This document shows positions 29,498 to 38,947 of a stretch of 64,000 bases of DNA, in pieces (within the stretch, counting starts at the first letter, position 1; the number at the start of each line of letters is the position of its first letter). Position numbers and translations under genes: made by a program. The notes below the pieces were generated by a model. It saw only the letters and a program-made list of their open reading frames with translations. It made no database searches and was not told the DNA's origin. Source of the stretch: Roseimicrobium gellanilyticum (GTDB lineage: Bacteria; Verrucomicrobiota; Verrucomicrobiia; Verrucomicrobiales; Verrucomicrobiaceae); assembly GCF_003315205.1 (NCBI RefSeq), contig NZ_QNRR01000017.1:1-64000 (forward strand). Reading direction: 5' to 3'.

Positions 29498-30225
29498 AAG
29501 GCGTCGCTGGATTGTGTGGAGTAGCGTAGCGCGGACCGGGAGGCCTCGACAAAAGCCTCATCCGTGAGCACTTCCACGGACGCATCCTCATAGACGAGTG
29601 CGAGCGCGGTTGACGAGAGCTTCAACGAAACGGCCACGAGCGCCGGGGTAATGCCTCGCGGCAACTCCCAACCTGCAGGCATCGCCACACCATTCTCAAT
29701 ATACCATAATACACCAGGGAGTGACGGCAGCACCGCGCCACGCACACAGGCGCGGCCATCATCGGACTTCGCGAATTGCAATGACTTCAGCCGGACGGCA
29801 GGTGCTGAGAGAACCCAATCACGGAACCGTGGAAAGGACAGGGTGAGCAACGCCGGCTCGCGGAATTCCCGGGACGGCACCAGCGCCCAAGGCAGCGGCG
29901 CCACGGATTGCGCGGGCAAGGCGGACGCGGGCGGACGCACCTTGAGAAAATCCGACAACGCGAGCCAATGCGCTTCGGGCATGCGTCGAACCGGCACGCG
30001 CTCTCCCTCCCGCGTCAGGCGACCGTTCGTATCCGCGGTGAAACGCTCCAGCGCGGGAACCAGCTTCCAGTTTCCGTGATGCGCACCGCCCCGGACCCAG
30101 AGGTACCCCTCCGCTTCGCACACCTCAAAACCCGGCAATGTGCGCCACCGGCCCAGCCAGGCGGCGTCATTCGCGGAGAGCATCGCAACCAGGATCCTGT
30201 CGTACACGGGGCTCATCTCATGCAC
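29494..30225 (-). CDS. Small bpX-type partner protein of the MoxR ternary system
   Basis: 243 residues, no signal peptide or membrane segment. Features: WRTLPGFEVCEAEGYLWVRGG near the N-terminus and LPGVLWYIENGVAMPAGWELPRG further on. I assign it to the bpX class from operon position between the MoxR ATPase (overlapping it by 8 bases) and the vWA-like gene, as in described ternary systems. The sequence by itself is not diagnostic to my eye. Confidence 0.55.
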   Translation of the reverse strand: MHEMSPVYDRILVAMLSANDAAWLGRWRTLPGFEVCEAEGYLWVRGGAHHGNWKLVPALERFTADTNGRLTREGERVPVRRMPEAHWLALSDFLKVRPPASALPAQSVAPLPWALVPSREFREPALLTLSFPRFRDWVLSAPAVRLKSLQFAKSDDGRACVRGAVLPSLPGVLWYIENGVAMPAGWELPRGITPALVAVSLKLSSTALALVYEDASVEVLTDEAFVEASRSALRYSTQSSDAF

Positions 30226-31345
30226 CTGCCTTCCTCCAGAGCGCCTCTACCTTCTCCTGAAGGGAATTCCGCGCCTCCGCCTGTTGCACCCATGGCACGC
30301 GCGCAGCCAGTGCCGCGAGCTGATCTTTTGCCACGCCAGGAACTGCCGCCTCCCAACCGGCATCAAGGGCATCCAGGTCTCTCGCAAGCGCCTGGGGATC
30401 CGGAGCAGCGGCGCCGTAGGCCTGCGGATGGTCCGTAGCGGAGGGCTCGGCCTTCGCCAGCGTCTCCTGCACGATGGAGGAAAGCAGTTCCCGCTGTTCC
30501 TCTCGATCCCAGATGCAACGCATGACCCAGAGGTCTGAAACTTGGGCTGCCATGCGCCCGCACATGAGGGCGCTCGCGGCGATGACCCGCTGCAGTTTCA
30601 CCGCACGGCGATCAGAAACATCGATACCACCCGCACGCAGTCGTGCCACGAGGGCAAGGTAAGCCGGCCTCACCGGCTGGAGATCCACCAGCGGCAGGGC
30701 TTCCTGAAGCGCGCGGATGTCATTGGCGCCCAGACCACAGGACGGCACGACTCCACGGCGGCTCTTTTCGATTTCCCAGCCTGCTTCAATCACGGCGCCC
30801 AGCGCTTCACCGGGGACATAACCGCAGTGCACACGCAGCAGGAAACGATCAAAGAGCGCACGCAGAGCTTCCTCCTCGGGCAGGTGGTTGCTGGCACCCA
30901 CGACCATGAGGGCGGGAAGTTTGCGCGTCTCGCGGCCACGGCGGAACACACGTTCATTCAACACCAGCAGCAGGCTGTTGAGGATGGCGCTGTTGGCGTT
31001 GAGGATCTCATCAAGGAACACGAAGTCGGCCTCAGGAAGCATGCCATCGGTATTCGTGACGAGGTCGCCCTCGCGAAGCCGGCGGATGTCGAAGGGGCCA
31101 AACAACTCACTCGGCTCGGTGAAGCGCGTCAGGAGGTAGTCATACGAGCGAGCCTCCAAGCGGCGAGCGACTTCATGAACGAGCGCACTCTTGGCCGTAC
31201 CGGGAGGACCGTGCAGGAAGAGATTCTCGCCACCGACGAGGGCGACGCCCATGACATCGATGACTTCGTCTTTGCCCACGAAGAGGCTCTTGAGGGGACG
31301 CAGAAGATGCTCGGAAAGTCGGTTCGCAACGGCGGTGGGTTCCAT
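30218..31345 (-). CDS. MoxR-family AAA+ ATPase
   Basis: 375 residues. Walker A GPPGTAKSALVHEVARR, Walker B FVFLDEILNANSAILNSLLL, sensor 1 VGASNHLPEEEALRALFDRFLLRV with the Arg finger region, and a C-terminal helical lid. This is the MoxR/RavA pattern. It is the motor of the operon, expected to remodel a partner through the vWA protein. Second gene, 45 bases after the first. Confidence 0.85.
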   Translation of the reverse strand: MEPTAVANRLSEHLLRPLKSLFVGKDEVIDVMGVALVGGENLFLHGPPGTAKSALVHEVARRLEARSYDYLLTRFTEPSELFGPFDIRRLREGDLVTNTDGMLPEADFVFLDEILNANSAILNSLLLVLNERVFRRGRETRKLPALMVVGASNHLPEEEALRALFDRFLLRVHCGYVPGEALGAVIEAGWEIEKSRRGVVPSCGLGANDIRALQEALPLVDLQPVRPAYLALVARLRAGGIDVSDRRAVKLQRVIAASALMCGRMAAQVSDLWVMRCIWDREEQRELLSSIVQETLAKAEPSATDHPQAYGAAAPDPQALARDLDALDAGWEAAVPGVAKDQLAALAARVPWVQQAEARNSLQEKVEALWRKAGA

Positions 31346-31390
31346 GAGATGAGGAGAGGGGCGAAATACAAAACATGGGCTGGGCTGCGG

Positions 31391-32041
31391 TCAGGCAGTG
31401 GCGGCAAGGGCCAGTCGAGGGGCCAGAGTGGAATGCGAACCCAGCGCGTCACGCACCGCAGCTTTCACTTCCGGATCCGTCAATCGCGATGCGTCCTGGC
31501 GCTCGATGACCCGATCGATGTAGAGCTGCCAGAGCCCTTGGTGACCTTTCAAGATGGTGAGGTCGACCGGCAGCGGCAGTTCGCCCATGCCAACTGAGGA
31601 CAAGGGGAAACGCATTCCAAACGCGGGCATGCCGACCAAGAGGGGGTCCTCGGAGCTGAGGGACTTCGCCCACTGCTGAAGGGCCGGAAGGTGCCGCAAC
31701 ACAACGTCTGCAGAAAGCATCTCTGCTGCATTGGCCGGAGCGGTCGGGGTGAGGGAGAAGATGGCTTCCACCTCGTCTGCTGACAGGGCGCGATCCACGA
31801 GAGCATGGCAGAGGCGGTAAAGGCAACGCAACGCCTCAAGCGCCATCCCCGGCTGGAATTCCGGAGCCGCCGAGTCATCGATCCATTCATCGATGGCCAC
31901 CTGATAGGCTTCGTGCAGAAGCATCACGGCCTGAGGATCATCTGGAGTCAGGTCGACCTTTCGCCTGACCACCACCTTCCCGGTGGAAAACAATCCGGAG
32001 GCAAACTCAGCAAGCGGGGAGGCTGTACCGGGGGGCACCAT
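31391..32041 (-). CDS. First gene of the MoxR ternary operon (bpX-type protein)
   Basis: About 216 residues from the ATG at 32041 (MVPPGTASPLAEFASGLF). An in-frame ATG 14 codons earlier would add MPLFWATLVSSVLF, which looks like a short hydrophobic stretch. The body has VVVRRKVDLTPDDPQAVMLLHEAYQ and a helical C-terminus. Known ternary systems often begin with such a small domain protein ahead of MoxR. Family assignment rests mostly on context. Confidence 0.55.
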   Translation of the reverse strand: MVPPGTASPLAEFASGLFSTGKVVVRRKVDLTPDDPQAVMLLHEAYQVAIDEWIDDSAAPEFQPGMALEALRCLYRLCHALVDRALSADEVEAIFSLTPTAPANAAEMLSADVVLRHLPALQQWAKSLSSEDPLLVGMPAFGMRFPLSSVGMGELPLPVDLTILKGHQGLWQLYIDRVIERQDASRLTDPEVKAAVRDALGSHSTLAPRLALAATA

Positions 32042-32380
32042 GAATAAAACGCTGGAAACTAACGTGGCCCAGAACAATGGCAAATTCCGCGCAACGACAT
32101 GTTCACCTGTGATACTGCGTAAGGGACCTGGGTCGGCTGCTCAGTGGTTCGGTGGTTGTGTGTGGCAGGAAAAAAACTCAAAACCGGCCAAACGAACTAT
32201 CGTTTTCTGGGGTGGCACCATGGGACTTTGGAAAAAGGTTCAGGCTATTACTCATAGCGATGGTGACTATACACCTAAATGGATGAAGCAAAGCGAAATC
32301 AGACGATCCAGGTCTGGCCTGACCGGCCATGCCAGGCGCGACGTTTACGAGCTTGCCGGTGCCGGCGCATGCAATGAGCC

Positions 32381-32563
32381 TCAATTCTGCTTTGGCCGGA
32401 GGACCAAATGCCTTCCAACAAACGCAGTTACGAGCATCAAAACCATGCCGACCCAAAACAGATCGAGCAGGCCAAATGTGATTAAGAAGAACATGCCGAC
32501 AATCACGACAATGAATGAATTGCGGCGGGTTCCCGCAGCGTGGCTGAAGAAGTCCAGACTCAT
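32381..32563 (-). CDS. Small integral membrane protein
   Basis: About 60 residues from the ATG at 32563 (MSLDFFSHAAGTRRNSF). Two closely packed hydrophobic stretches, FIVVIVGMFFLITFGLL and WVGMVLMLVTAFVG, end in a short basic tail. Length and hydrophobicity suggest a real membrane peptide. The opposite-strand frame here is hydrophilic and unlikely. Function unknown. Confidence 0.5.
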   Translation of the reverse strand: MSLDFFSHAAGTRRNSFIVVIVGMFFLITFGLLDLFWVGMVLMLVTAFVGRHLVLRPKQN

Positions 32564-32756
32564 CGCCGAAAAAAAGTTAGTCTCGCATCCAATCTCAAGG
32601 TCAGAGCATCCAGGGAGCAACTGCATCTTGGGTTCACCATGAACGACCCGAAGCTATCGTAAGCCGGAGCGTTGACAACCCTGTACGACGAGATTGAGAA
32701 AACGAATTCATTCCCATCCACCATGGTGAACACAGGCTGGAATTTTCCGCGCACAA

Positions 32757-32996
32757 TCAAGGGAATCGAAAGAGCCACCACCAGTCGAAATAGGACTTTA
32801 AGGGTACCTGTAACACCGAAGTCTTCATGAGACTGAAATATGGCTGACCATACCTCACAAGCCAGACGGGCGCAGGAGGATAGACAGGGTCGGGATGAGG
32901 CCCTGGGAGTCTCTCCGCCGCAAGTGCCGCAATCGGCGGGAAGCTCAGCACATACAGCACGGGAACTGCCAGGATGGCCACTGTGAGCGTTCTCAT
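32757..32996 (-). CDS. Small exported or membrane hypothetical protein
   Basis: About 79 residues from the ATG at 32996 (an ATG at 33005 is also possible). Starts with a hydrophobic helix, MRTLTVAILAVPVLYVLSFP, then a Pro-rich segment and a C-terminus ending YFDWWWLFRFP. Short proteins of this layout (N-terminal helix, PPIAAL, Trp-rich end) are frequent in planctomycetes and Verrucomicrobia. Function unknown. The interval 32564-32756 holds no convincing gene. Confidence 0.5.
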   Translation of the reverse strand: MRTLTVAILAVPVLYVLSFPPIAALAAERLPGPHPDPVYPPAPVWLVRYGQPYFSLMKTSVLQVPLKSYFDWWWLFRFP

Positions 32997-33220
32997 GGCA
33001 GACATGCCCGATGGCGCTTTCATGGAAGCCAGCCTACACAAGGGGGGCTCGCTTGTCACTACAGTGCGGATCACCTTGGTCTCCGCGGGGCTTTCGATCA
33101 CGTTTGGACTGCCTCCAAAACCGCAGCTCCGGGCTATGCCGGCGACAAAAATCCGATTGACTTGGATGGAAAATGAAAGAATTGCTACTGAGACCGAGTT
33201 TCAGTAGCGTATCCCAAGCG

Positions 33221-33697
33221 ATGACTCTGACCACCACCCAGTCTTCCTCCGGCCTTGCCAGCACGCAGCATCCTCATTTCGTGGGTCTTGCGCAGCTCAG
33301 GTCGCTGCTGGCGCATGAGGATGTGGCATCGGACTCAGCCAAGAGCGATGCGGTGCTCGACATGATCGCAGTGTTGCTCCGCCAGGGGAATGCCAGGAAC
33401 GCCGTGGAGGCGTTCTGCCGTCTGAAGAAGATCTGCGGTTCTGTGTGTTACATGGCCCAATTCCGCCTGCGCAACTGGCTGGAAAAGCAGGTCATGGTGC
33501 GCACGGGCGATGCGGGCTGGCAGCCGCTGGAGCTGGGTTTTGGAGATTTCCGCCGTCTGGTGCAGGGCTACCGTCACAAGGAATGGGAATGGCAGGAGGC
33601 CGCCGGCTCTTGGGAGGATATTGAGGTAATCTTTGCGTGGAGCGGAGTGCCTGAGGTTCTTGACCCCAGCGAGGCAGAAGAAGCTGTCGTGGCCTGA
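33221..33697 (+). CDS. Hypothetical protein, about 158 aa
   Basis: I prefer the ATG at 33221 (MTLTTTQSSSGLAS); a start at 33173 adds 16 residues. The protein is helical with MIAVLLRQGNARNAVEAFCRLKKICG and an aromatic QGYRHKEWEWQEAAGSWEDIEVIFAW segment. No recognised domain and no signal peptide. Confidence 0.55.
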   Translation: MTLTTTQSSSGLASTQHPHFVGLAQLRSLLAHEDVASDSAKSDAVLDMIAVLLRQGNARNAVEAFCRLKKICGSVCYMAQFRLRNWLEKQVMVRTGDAGWQPLELGFGDFRRLVQGYRHKEWEWQEAAGSWEDIEVIFAWSGVPEVLDPSEAEEAVVA

Positions 33698-33936
33698 GAC
33701 TCGTCATTGGAGAGACCATCCTCCTCTGCCCGGAAGACTCCGGACAACAAAGAGTCACGAGAGCTACGTCGCCGTCCCAGCAGAGATGCAGATGGGCCAC
33801 AGTTCAGCGTGTAAAAGTACGGGACTACCATATCCTTGCCCGCTGTTGCATCATACACTCTCACATCATGATATCGCGACACGGTATCATGCAGCGGATG
33901 AGTGAAGCAGCCTTTCTCTGAAACTGAAACGGCGTC

Positions 33937-34143
33937 TCAATCTCCGGTTTCCACATGCTGATGCTCGTCGTGCTCGCGTGAAGGATCACGTGGCAAGGCC
34001 ATCGGCTTGCAGAGGTGCTTATCCTTGTGCGCTGCACGAGCGCACTTGCGGCACACGTAGCGGGGATCGCGTACGATCTCGGCCAGCTCTTCGAGATCAT
34101 CGACGATCTCGCTCTTCTTCCATTCGCAGAGTGTTCTGGCCAT
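33937..34143 (-). CDS. Small Cys-rich protein, putative zinc-binding
   Basis: 68 residues from the ATG at 34143 (MARTLCEWKKSEIVDDLEEL). The signature YVCRKCARAAHKDKHLCKP places CxxC, a His pair and another Cys as a probable metal knuckle. I have a general memory of similar short proteins in other bacteria but no assigned role. Divergent from dps with under 100 bases between starts, so both may share an iron or redox-responsive promoter region. Confidence 0.6.
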   Translation of the reverse strand: MARTLCEWKKSEIVDDLEELAEIVRDPRYVCRKCARAAHKDKHLCKPMALPRDPSREHDEHQHVETGD

Positions 34144-34238
34144 ACCAAGGGAATCGTACCACATGGAATACGGGAGAAAAAGAACTTGCGATGCAGACCT
34201 CCATGGCGAGGTTCAATCACGATACAAAGGAGGAACTT

Positions 34239-34709
34239 ATGGCTACCAAAACCATCTCACAAGGAGTGGCCGCCGATCCAGTTGTGACGGCCTTGAACAA
34301 ATTGCTCGCCGATAGCTACAGCTTGATGGCGGATACCCACCTCGCCCACTGGAATGTGGAAGGTTCGGACTTCTTCCAACTGCACACGGCTTTCCAGTCG
34401 CAGTATGAGGAACTCTTCGAAGCGGTCGACGAGATTGCCGAGCGCATCCGTGCCCTTGGCAGCTACGCGGAAGGCGGACTGGGACGTCTCGCCAAACTTT
34501 CTGACGTGGCACCGCTGCCCGGAGGTCGCCTGCCTGCGAAGGATTTCGTGGCGCACCTGATTGAAGGTCATGAGAAGGCTGCCGCTTCCTGCAAAGGGGT
34601 GGAGAACGCCGCTCAAGAGGCCGACGATCTGGAAACCCAAGACCTGGCCATCAAGCGCCGCCAGACCCACCAGAAGACGCTCTGGATGCTGAACAGCTTC
34701 CTGAAGTAG
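34239..34709 (+). CDS. dps: Dps-family DNA-protecting ferritin
   Basis: 156 residues. The ATG at 34239 is set by the strong Shine-Dalgarno AAAGGAGGA just before it. The Dps ferroxidase pattern is present: ADTHLAHWNVEGSDFFQLH (His ligands) and QYEELFEAVDEIAERIRALG (Asp/Glu ligands). It forms a dodecameric iron-storing cage that detoxifies peroxide. Followed by its own terminator. Confidence 0.88.
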   Translation: MATKTISQGVAADPVVTALNKLLADSYSLMADTHLAHWNVEGSDFFQLHTAFQSQYEELFEAVDEIAERIRALGSYAEGGLGRLAKLSDVAPLPGGRLPAKDFVAHLIEGHEKAAASCKGVENAAQEADDLETQDLAIKRRQTHQKTLWMLNSFLK

Positions 34710-34745
34710 TCCTCAGGTCAGAGGCGACATCAGAAACCGATTTAA

Positions 34746-34783
34746 GAAGCCGTTCCGGACAAAGTCTGGAGCGGTTTCTTTTT
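34746..34783 (+). terminator. Rho-independent terminator after dps
   Basis: GAAGCCGTTCCGGAC (34746-34760), loop AAA, GTCTGGAGCGGTTTC (34764-34778), then TTTTT. The stem tolerates a few G-U or mismatched pairs. The 160 bases from here to the next gene contain only its leader. Confidence 0.82.
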
Positions 34784-34945
34784 GCCTGCGTATGGAGGCC
34801 AAAAAGGCAGCAGGATAGTCCATGCCCAACGGCACTTTTTCGATTCAGAAGGGGGAAGCGATCCCGTATAATTGCGGTCTGAAAAGACAAATCCGTCTTC
34901 CCGGTGGCTTCGCCGGGTCAGTTCACCCACTCCGCTCCGCTCCCC

Positions 34946-36322
34946 ATGTTCAAGTTCTCTGGCAAGGGATCCATCACCACCTGCGATGGTGTATCACGTC
35001 GTGACTTCCTCCAAGCGGGCACGCTCGGCGCGCTGGGTCTGACGCTCCCGCACTTCAACGCGCTGCGGGCCATGGGCGCCGTGGACAAGAAGAAGGACGA
35101 CAAGGCGTGCATCATGATCTTCAACCTTGGAGCGCCCAGTCAGATGGATACCTGGGACCCCAAGCCGGATGCTCCGCGCGAGGTGCGTGGTCCTTTCAAG
35201 GCCATCTCCACCAATGTACCCGGGATTCAACTTACAGAGATCTTCCCCCACATGGCGAAGATTGCGGACAAGTTCTCCCTGGTGCGCAGTGTGTACCACA
35301 CGGCTGCCGCGGTGCATGACACGGGACACCAGATGATGCAGACGGGCCGCCTTTTCTCCGGTGGCATCAATACGCCGCACGTGGGCTGTGCCCTGGAGTT
35401 CCTGAAGGGGCGCAAGAATGAAATGCCCGCGCATGTGATCCTGCCGGAGCCGATGGGACCCACGGGTGGCAACATGCCGCACGGGCAGGACGCGGGCTTC
35501 CTCGGTAAGACGTACGATCCTTTTGTGCTGAATGCGGACCCTTCCGCAAAGGATTTCAAAGTACCGGATCTGCTGCCTCCGAGTGAGATCAGTGAGGTGC
35601 GGCTGGATCGCCGCCGCAGTCTGCGCCAGCTCGTGGATGATTCCGTGAAGAACTTCGAGGCCAGCGAAGCGGCGAAGTTGATGGACACCAACTTTAGCGA
35701 TGCCTATCGACTGATGACCAGCAGCACGGCGCGCGAGGCCTTTGACCTGACGCAGGAGAAGCCAGCGGTGCGTGAGCGTTATGGCATGAACCGCTTTGGC
35801 CAGTGCTGCCTGCTGGCGCGTCGTCTCGTGGAGCGCGGGGTGCGCTTCGTGACGGTGAACAGCTTCATCACCGTCTTTAATGAAATCACCTGGGACATCC
35901 ACGGCAGCAAGCCCTTTACCAGCATCGAAGGGATGCGCGACCTCGTGGCGCCCATGTACGATCAAGGCTACAGCGCGCTCATTGAGGACCTGCATCAGCG
36001 TGGCATGCTGGATGGCACCCTGGTTTGCAATCTTGCTGAATTCGGCCGTACGCCGAAGGTGAATCCTGCGGGAGGCCGGGACCACTGGCCTGGAGTGTGG
36101 ACCATCGGCTTCGCCGGTGGTGGCGTGAAGGGCGGCCGTGTGGTGGGCAAGAGCGACGAGATCGGCGCCTATCCCGCCGAGCGCGCCGTAACTCCCTCCC
36201 ATGTGGTAGCGACCATCTATGAGGCCATGGGCATTGATCTGGAAACAGAACTGCCCGGTCCGCAGAATCGTCCCTTCCCCGTGGTGGATCGCGGTTTCGA
36301 TCCCATCAAGGAGCTTTTCTAG
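34946..36322 (+). CDS. DUF1501 family protein (Tat-exported)
   Basis: About 458 residues from the ATG at 34946. SRRDFLQAGTLGALGLTLPH is a twin-arginine signal. Body motifs of DUF1501: IFNLGAPSQMDTWDPKPDAP, GHQMMQTGRLFSGG, a GGNMPHGQDAGFLG loop and AEFGRTPKVN near the C-terminus with GRDHWPGVWT. These proteins have a sulfatase/alkaline-phosphatase-like fold and occur next to DUF1549/1553 genes in this superphylum. Biochemical role undefined. Confidence 0.85.
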   Translation: MFKFSGKGSITTCDGVSRRDFLQAGTLGALGLTLPHFNALRAMGAVDKKKDDKACIMIFNLGAPSQMDTWDPKPDAPREVRGPFKAISTNVPGIQLTEIFPHMAKIADKFSLVRSVYHTAAAVHDTGHQMMQTGRLFSGGINTPHVGCALEFLKGRKNEMPAHVILPEPMGPTGGNMPHGQDAGFLGKTYDPFVLNADPSAKDFKVPDLLPPSEISEVRLDRRRSLRQLVDDSVKNFEASEAAKLMDTNFSDAYRLMTSSTAREAFDLTQEKPAVRERYGMNRFGQCCLLARRLVERGVRFVTVNSFITVFNEITWDIHGSKPFTSIEGMRDLVAPMYDQGYSALIEDLHQRGMLDGTLVCNLAEFGRTPKVNPAGGRDHWPGVWTIGFAGGGVKGGRVVGKSDEIGAYPAERAVTPSHVVATIYEAMGIDLETELPGPQNRPFPVVDRGFDPIKELF

Positions 36323-36331
36323 CCAACCGTC

Positions 36332-36589
36332 GTGACATCGCTCCTGATCAGTTGCGTGGGCTTTCATCTGCTCCCTGAAACGGGGGCAGATGTGGCAGCG
36401 GCTTCACTATCATCAGCGATCGAATCCATTCTCACGCACTGCCACGCCTCGATCCAACTTGGTGCCTGGAACCCGCCGGCTGAAGGCTCTCTCAAGTTGC
36501 CCAATTTCCTGCTGATTCCCGTCTTCCTCCTGATGGCTGTCCTCACCATCTGCCTGATGGTGATGCGGGAGCGCGACCGCAAGAAGTAA
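36332..36589 (+). CDS. Small C-terminally anchored membrane protein
   Basis: 85 residues from a GTG start nine bases after the DUF1501 stop, so likely in the same operon. An N-terminal weak hydrophobic segment (LLISCVGFHLL) and one strong helix FLLIPVFLLMAVLTICLMVM followed by RERDRKK, an inside-positive stop. No known family. Confidence 0.5.
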   Translation: MTSLLISCVGFHLLPETGADVAAASLSSAIESILTHCHASIQLGAWNPPAEGSLKLPNFLLIPVFLLMAVLTICLMVMRERDRKK

Positions 36590-36646
36590 TCGGTACGTCC
36601 TGCCGTCAAAAAAACTGCCCGGCCACTTCACCTCAGCGGGCTTCTC

Positions 36647-38869
36647 ATGAATCTCCGAATGCGTCCTGTATTCTCCGTCTCAATCCAGCTTTTAGGCTGC
36701 CTTGGCCTGATAGCTTCCTCGGCCTCTGCTGCGGACATTTCCTTCCGCAATCAGGTGCAGCCCCTCCTCGCACGCTATGGATGCTCCAGCGGAGCATGCC
36801 ATGGTGCTGCTGCGGGGCAAGGCGGCTTCCGCCTGTCCCTGCGGGGGTATGATGACATGGGCGACTACCTCAGCATCACACGCTCTGCTCAAGGTCGTCG
36901 CATCACTCTGGAAGATCCTTCTCGCAGTCTACTGCTGATGAAGGCGACAAAAGCCGTGCCACACAAGGGTGGTGAGAAGATCAAGGCCGACTGGCCGGAG
37001 TATCAGATCCTCGCGGAGTGGATCGCTCAAGGAGCGCCCGGACCGCTAGAGAACGATGCGCGCATTCAGCGCATCGAAGTTTCGCCCGCGCACGTGACAC
37101 TGAAAGCGGGGCAGACACAGCCGCTCAAGGTGACGGCCTTCTTCAACAACGGGAAGAGCGAAGACGTCACGCGCTGGGCCAAATACACCGCGGGGAATAC
37201 ATCGGTGGCCACCGTGGATGATGACGGCAAGGTGAAGGTGGTGGGCCGTGGTGAAGGTACCGTGACGGCGTGGTATCTGAGTCAGCTCGCGATTGCGACC
37301 ATCACGGTGCCGTATGAACACGATGTGCTGGCAAAGGCATTTGAAGCCTTCAAGCCGCGCAACGTGATCGATGAGCGCGTGAAGGAGAAGCTGGTGGAGC
37401 TGAATATTCCACCATCGGAGCGGTGCACAGATGCGGAATTCATCCGCCGCGCCTTTCTGGATGTCCTCGGCATATTGCCCACGCCCGAAGAAACGCGAAC
37501 CTTCCTCGCCGATGCGAAGGCAGACAAGCGGGATCGCCTGATCGAGCAGTTGCTACAGCGTCCAGAGTTTGTGGACTTCTGGAGCTACAAGTGGAGCGAC
37601 CTCCTGCTGGTGAACAGCGACAAGCTGCCCGTGCAGCCGATGTGGAGCTACTACCAGTGGATCCGCCGCAACGTGGAACTGAACACGCCGTGGGATGTGA
37701 TGGTGCGTGATCTGCTCACGTCCACCGGCAGCACACTGGAGAACGGCGCGGGCAACTTCTTCACGTTGCACGATGAGCCCACGCGGTTGGCGGAGACCGT
37801 TTCCACGGCGTTCCTCGGCATGTCCATTGCGTGTGCGAAGTGCCACAACCACCCGATGGAGAAGTGGACCAACGACCAGTACTTCGCCTTCGCCAATCTT
37901 TTCTCCCGCGTGCGCGCGAAGAACGGCGGTGTGACGGATGAGCGCGTGATCTTCGCCGCGACGGAAGGCGACATTGTACAACCTCTCACCGGCCGTGCGC
38001 AGACTCCCACCCCCCTGGATGCCAAGCCAGTGAGCATCACCTCCACGAAGGATCGGCGCGTCCCGTTGGCTGATTGGCTGACTGCGCCGGAGAATCCGTG
38101 GTTCTCGCGCGCCATCACGAATCGCGTATGGAAAAATTTCTTCTCCACTGCGCTGGTCGAGTCCGTAGATGACCTCCGCATGACCAATCCCGCCAGCAAC
38201 GAAAAGCTGTTGAGCGATGCCGCGGCACACCTGGCAAAGAGCAAGTTCGACCTGAAGGCACTCATGCGTCTGATTTTGCAAAGTGAAACCTACCAGCGCA
38301 GCAGTGTCGCGCTTCCTGAGAACAAGGACGACACACGCTTCTACTCCCGCTACTACCCCCGCCGACTGATGGCGGAGGTGATGCTGGACTCGGTGAGTCA
38401 GGTGACGGCGGTGCCCACAAAGTTCAACATGGACAAGCGCAATGCCAACAAGGGCATCGGTGCTGGATACCCCATGGGCTATCGGGCCCTGCAGCTTCCT
38501 GATTCGAATACGGTGAGCTATTTCCTGAACAGCTTCGGCCGTCCGGATCGCGTGCAGACCTGTGACTGTGAGCGCACCAACGAACCGAGCATGGCCCAGG
38601 CCCTGCACATCGCGAATGGTGACACGATGAACCAGAAGCTGAAGGAGAAGGACAATCGTGTGGCCGCCTTGCTGGCCTCTGGCAAACCGGATGCGGAGAT
38701 TCTGGAGCAAGCGTATCTGCTGTGTCTCAGCCGCGAACCTACGGAGAAGGAGCGCGCAGGAGTGTTGAAGGTGCTCGCCGAAGTCAAATCACCGGAGGAT
38801 CGCCGGCTCGCCCTGGAAGACGTGTTCTGGGGGCTGATGAGCTCGCGGGAGTTTTTGTTCAATCACTAA
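36647..38869 (+). CDS. DUF1549/DUF1553 protein with heme-like CxxxxCH and Big2-like Ig domain
   Basis: 740 residues. Signal peptide, then LARYGCSSGACHG, the atypical cytochrome-like motif at the head of these proteins. Residues about 145-225 form an Ig-like bacterial domain (VTLKAGQTQPLKVTAFFNNG). DUF1549 follows (RRAFLDVLGILPTPEETRTF, and WSYKWSDLLL), then DUF1553 (CAKCHNHPMEKWTNDQYF; PENPWFSRAITNRVWKNFF; RRLMAEVMLDSVSQVT). Forms a conserved pair with DUF1501 proteins, found just upstream here. Exported; proposed to act in degradation of complex polymers, unproven. Confidence 0.87.
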   Translation: MNLRMRPVFSVSIQLLGCLGLIASSASAADISFRNQVQPLLARYGCSSGACHGAAAGQGGFRLSLRGYDDMGDYLSITRSAQGRRITLEDPSRSLLLMKATKAVPHKGGEKIKADWPEYQILAEWIAQGAPGPLENDARIQRIEVSPAHVTLKAGQTQPLKVTAFFNNGKSEDVTRWAKYTAGNTSVATVDDDGKVKVVGRGEGTVTAWYLSQLAIATITVPYEHDVLAKAFEAFKPRNVIDERVKEKLVELNIPPSERCTDAEFIRRAFLDVLGILPTPEETRTFLADAKADKRDRLIEQLLQRPEFVDFWSYKWSDLLLVNSDKLPVQPMWSYYQWIRRNVELNTPWDVMVRDLLTSTGSTLENGAGNFFTLHDEPTRLAETVSTAFLGMSIACAKCHNHPMEKWTNDQYFAFANLFSRVRAKNGGVTDERVIFAATEGDIVQPLTGRAQTPTPLDAKPVSITSTKDRRVPLADWLTAPENPWFSRAITNRVWKNFFSTALVESVDDLRMTNPASNEKLLSDAAAHLAKSKFDLKALMRLILQSETYQRSSVALPENKDDTRFYSRYYPRRLMAEVMLDSVSQVTAVPTKFNMDKRNANKGIGAGYPMGYRALQLPDSNTVSYFLNSFGRPDRVQTCDCERTNEPSMAQALHIANGDTMNQKLKEKDNRVAALLASGKPDAEILEQAYLLCLSREPTEKERAGVLKVLAEVKSPEDRRLALEDVFWGLMSSREFLFNH

Positions 38870-38947
38870 GGAGCACCGGCGTCCAGCCAGGACGCCGATC
38901 GTTTCTCTGCCCATTTCATTTCGCCAAATCAGACACCGGGGTTTCTC

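Noticed and set aside
31983-32642. A 219-codon plus-strand ORF
   Set aside because: It overlaps the start of the minus-strand bpX-type gene and a better minus-strand membrane protein frame, and its product has no domain-like pattern.
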